DNA from: Thermoplasmata archaeon
GTDB taxonomy: Archaea; Thermoplasmatota; Thermoplasmata; Lutacidiplasmatales; UBA184
Reading direction: 5' to 3'
DNA length: 5,537 bases
Assembly (NCBI GenBank): GCA_030039995.1
Contig: JASHUL010000177.1
Span: 1-5,537 of the forward strand
This document shows positions 5,069 through 5,537 of this stretch, piece by piece (position 1 is the first letter of the stretch; the number at the start of each line of letters is the position of its first letter). The notes beneath the pieces are model-generated. The model saw only the letters and a program-made list of their open reading frames with translations, was not told the DNA's origin and did no database searches. Both the position numbers and the translations under genes were made by a program.

Positions 5069-5537
5069 GTGATCGATCCGGGGCAGCTCGCGAACGACAT
5101 CGCCGCCGACGTCGCCGTGCTCGCGTTCCCGGCGCTGCTCTGGGCGCTGATCTACGTGCTCGCCTGGGAACACGGCCCGTTCGCGACGAGCATCGGGTTC
5201 GGCCGGCGGACGTTCTGGCTGCTGCTCCCGGGAGCCCTCCTCGCGACGCTGGTGCTCCTACCGGTCGTGCCGATCGGGGGCGACTGGGTCGCCGTCAGCT
5301 TCGCCGGCGCGCTCTTCCCGATCCTCGTCGCGGTCTTTTCGTTCGGTCGGTTCGTGCCGCCCGGAGTCCGGAGCGCCGCGACGTACCTCCTCGCCCTGGT
5401 CATCGAGGCGACGGTCCTGCTCGGGCTGGTGATCGAAGTCCCGGCCTCCACCCCGCAGCTCGTCGCCGTCGTCGCGGTGGCGGCCCTCGTGCCGGCGGCC
5501 CTGGCCGGGTTCGCGGCCGCCCGGGCCGACCGGGCGG
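5069..5537 (+). CDS. Polytopic membrane protein of unknown function, 3' end cut by window
   Basis: An open frame of 156 codons runs from a GTG to the window edge without a stop. The frame is closed upstream by the TAA at 4982, and the GTG is the first conventional start (ATG/GTG/TTG) after it. The product is strongly hydrophobic with about five predicted membrane spans near residues 14-33, 49-69, 73-92, 103-124 and 130-152. Charged residues sit in the loops (WEHGPF, GFGRRT, FGRFVPPGVR), and basic residues at 46-47 and 94-101 suggest cytoplasmic loops there. There is no cleavable signal peptide. The stretch PIGGDWVAVSFAGALFPIL (68-86) faintly recalls the GGALIP region of DUF1614-type membrane proteins, but I would not assign that family on this alone. 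It is divergent from the TrmB-family regulator with a 122-nt shared control region, so it may be a regulated target such as a transporter or membrane enzyme; no substrate can be named. Confidence 0.75.
   Translation, partial: MIDPGQLANDIAADVAVLAFPALLWALIYVLAWEHGPFATSIGFGRRTFWLLLPGALLATLVLLPVVPIGGDWVAVSFAGALFPILVAVFSFGRFVPPGVRSAATYLLALVIEATVLLGLVIEVPASTPQLVAVVAVAALVPAALAGFAAARADRA

Noticed and set aside
4161..5072. Plus-strand open frame of 303 codons antisense to the TrmB-family gene
   Set aside because: It covers the whole regulator gene on the other strand, and its translation is highly charged Arg/Glu/Asp/Leu repeats typical of a shadow frame. The regulator has clear winged-helix motifs.
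5063..5078. Direct repeat GATCGA flanking the GTG start, and the palindrome GATCGATC
   Set aside because: It is very short, GATC-type words are common in GC-rich DNA, and it lies partly within the coding start, so there is no reason to call it a site.

Overview
The window is very GC-rich DNA (above 70% by eye), densely packed with genes, and most likely archaeal. Two genes point to Archaea: a wyosine-pathway Taw2-type tRNA enzyme and a TrmB-family transcription regulator. The TATA-like boxes placed just ahead of gene starts agree with this. The proteins are rich in Arg and Ala but not strongly acidic, so a haloarchaeon is unlikely. A high-GC member of the Thermoplasmatota or a related lineage is my best guess. 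It is inference from protein style only, because no rRNA or other taxonomic marker is present.

Layout. (1) Positions 1-1338, plus strand: the 3' part of a large signalling-type protein, made of the tail of a STAND/AAA-type ATPase region followed by about nine TPR repeats. (2) Positions 1364-2149, plus: a UbiE/MenG-family quinone methyltransferase. (3) Positions 2187-3302, plus: a fold-type I PLP aminotransferase of unknown substrate. (4) Positions 4177-3299, minus: Taw2, the tRNA(Phe) wyosine aminocarboxypropyl transferase. It converges on the aminotransferase, and the two genes share one CTAG as overlapping stop codons. (5) Positions 4946-4191, minus: a TrmB-family winged-helix regulator, 13 nt upstream of taw2 and probably co-transcribed with it. 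(6) Positions 5069-5537, plus: the N-terminal part of a polytopic membrane protein, diverging from the regulator and running off the window edge.

How it works together. The three plus-strand genes do not form an obvious pathway. The methyltransferase and the aminotransferase each appear to have their own core promoter: a TTAA box sits 20-50 nt upstream of each, and in both cases it contains the TAA stop codon of the preceding gene. The tetramer TTAA occurs only three times in the window, and the third copy is upstream of the TrmB-family gene. The 122-nt divergent region between that regulator and the membrane protein carries two palindromes sharing a CGGACG/GACGG core. One abuts the regulator's TATA-like box, so autoregulation and control of the membrane protein are plausible.

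There is no CRISPR array, mobile element, tRNA or rRNA, and no gene-free stretch longer than 300 nt. Apart from the promoter architecture and the regulator/taw2 pairing, the content looks like ordinary chromosomal genes. I do not see a clear, undescribed multi-gene system.
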